From JAAYBY01 sp964465385 (GTDB taxonomy: Bacteria; Bacillota; Clostridia; Saccharofermentanales; UBA5734), in assembly GCA_964465385.1 (NCBI GenBank), contig CAYXIM010000025.1, forward strand, positions 1 through 20,904: DNA of 20,904 nucleotides, read 5' to 3'. Position numbers and translations under genes: made by a program. The notes below the pieces were generated by a model. It saw only the letters and a program-made list of their open reading frames with translations, was not told the origin of the DNA and made no database searches. Of this stretch, positions 20,850 through 20,904 are shown one piece after another. Positions within the stretch are counted from its first letter, which is position 1; every line of letters begins with the position of its first letter.

Positions 20850-20904
20850 TGGAGGCACCATCCAGATTTGAACTGGAGATAAAGGTTTTGCAGACCTCTG
20901 CCTT
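20850..20904 (-). tRNA. tRNA-Cys (GCA), 3' part, cut by the window edge
   Basis: Read on the minus strand, the 3' end gives CCA (20852-20850), discriminator U, acceptor strand TGGTGCC, T-arm CCAG-TTCAAAT-CTGG and an anticodon arm with loop CTGCAAA, hence anticodon GCA. U at position 73 is a known cysteine tRNA identity element. The CCA end is encoded. The D-arm and 5' acceptor strand lie beyond the window. Confidence 0.93.

Noticed and set aside
1..20904. CRISPR arrays, insertion sequences or prophage genes
   Set aside because: No regularly spaced repeats, transposase motifs or phage structural genes were seen on either strand.

Overview
The window looks like chromosomal sequence of an anaerobic Gram-positive bacterium, most likely a clostridial (Bacillota) lineage with a GC-rich genome. 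Reasons: a MurT/GatD pair for peptidoglycan amidation, a short class I-alpha type glutamine synthetase, a B12-dependent ribonucleotide reductase, strong AGGAGG-type ribosome binding sites with several GTG and TTG starts, and a pyrG leader of the Gram-positive attenuator type. Two runs of exactly ten N show that this is a draft assembly. No phage, transposon, plasmid or CRISPR feature is visible. The taxonomic statement is inference.

Layout. A PLP-dependent alpha-oxoamine synthase (151-1383, +) converges on a minus-strand block. That block runs from 13.4 kb down to 1.4 kb as three transcription units. Unit one is nrdJ, then murT and gatD, from a TTGACG-17-TATGAT promoter with two candidate NrdR boxes. 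Unit two is glnA with its own TTGACA-17-TAAAAT promoter. Unit three is pyrG, a GHMP sugar kinase, a GlmU-like nucleotidyltransferase and a phosphohexomutase, joined by overlaps of 4, 14 and 4 nt. They follow a TTGACA-18-TATAAT promoter and an attenuator-like hairpin. Divergent from nrdJ is a plus-strand operon: an NfeD-type membrane serine protease, a DUF89 phosphatase and a COG1237-type metallo-beta-lactamase-fold hydrolase. A small cupin gene converges on it. Next come two overlapping, unrecognised TTG-start genes (17157-19215), a SEC-C motif protein (19399-20736), and at the edge a minus-strand terminator and the 3' part of a tRNA-Cys.

How the genes fit together. The minus block joins nitrogen assimilation (glnA), amide transfer (pyrG, gatD/murT), dNTP supply (nrdJ) and activation of sugars for the cell envelope (kinase, mutase, nucleotidyltransferase). 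The most striking point is that both glutamine amidotransferase domains in the window lack the catalytic cysteine. CTP synthase has Ser at 378, and GatD has Gly at 99 with Trp where a Gln is usual. This suggests a lineage that feeds these enzymes with free ammonia. The second strong point is that the pyrG leader has the parts of a CTP-sensing reiterative-transcription attenuator, which would also place the three sugar-activation genes under CTP control.
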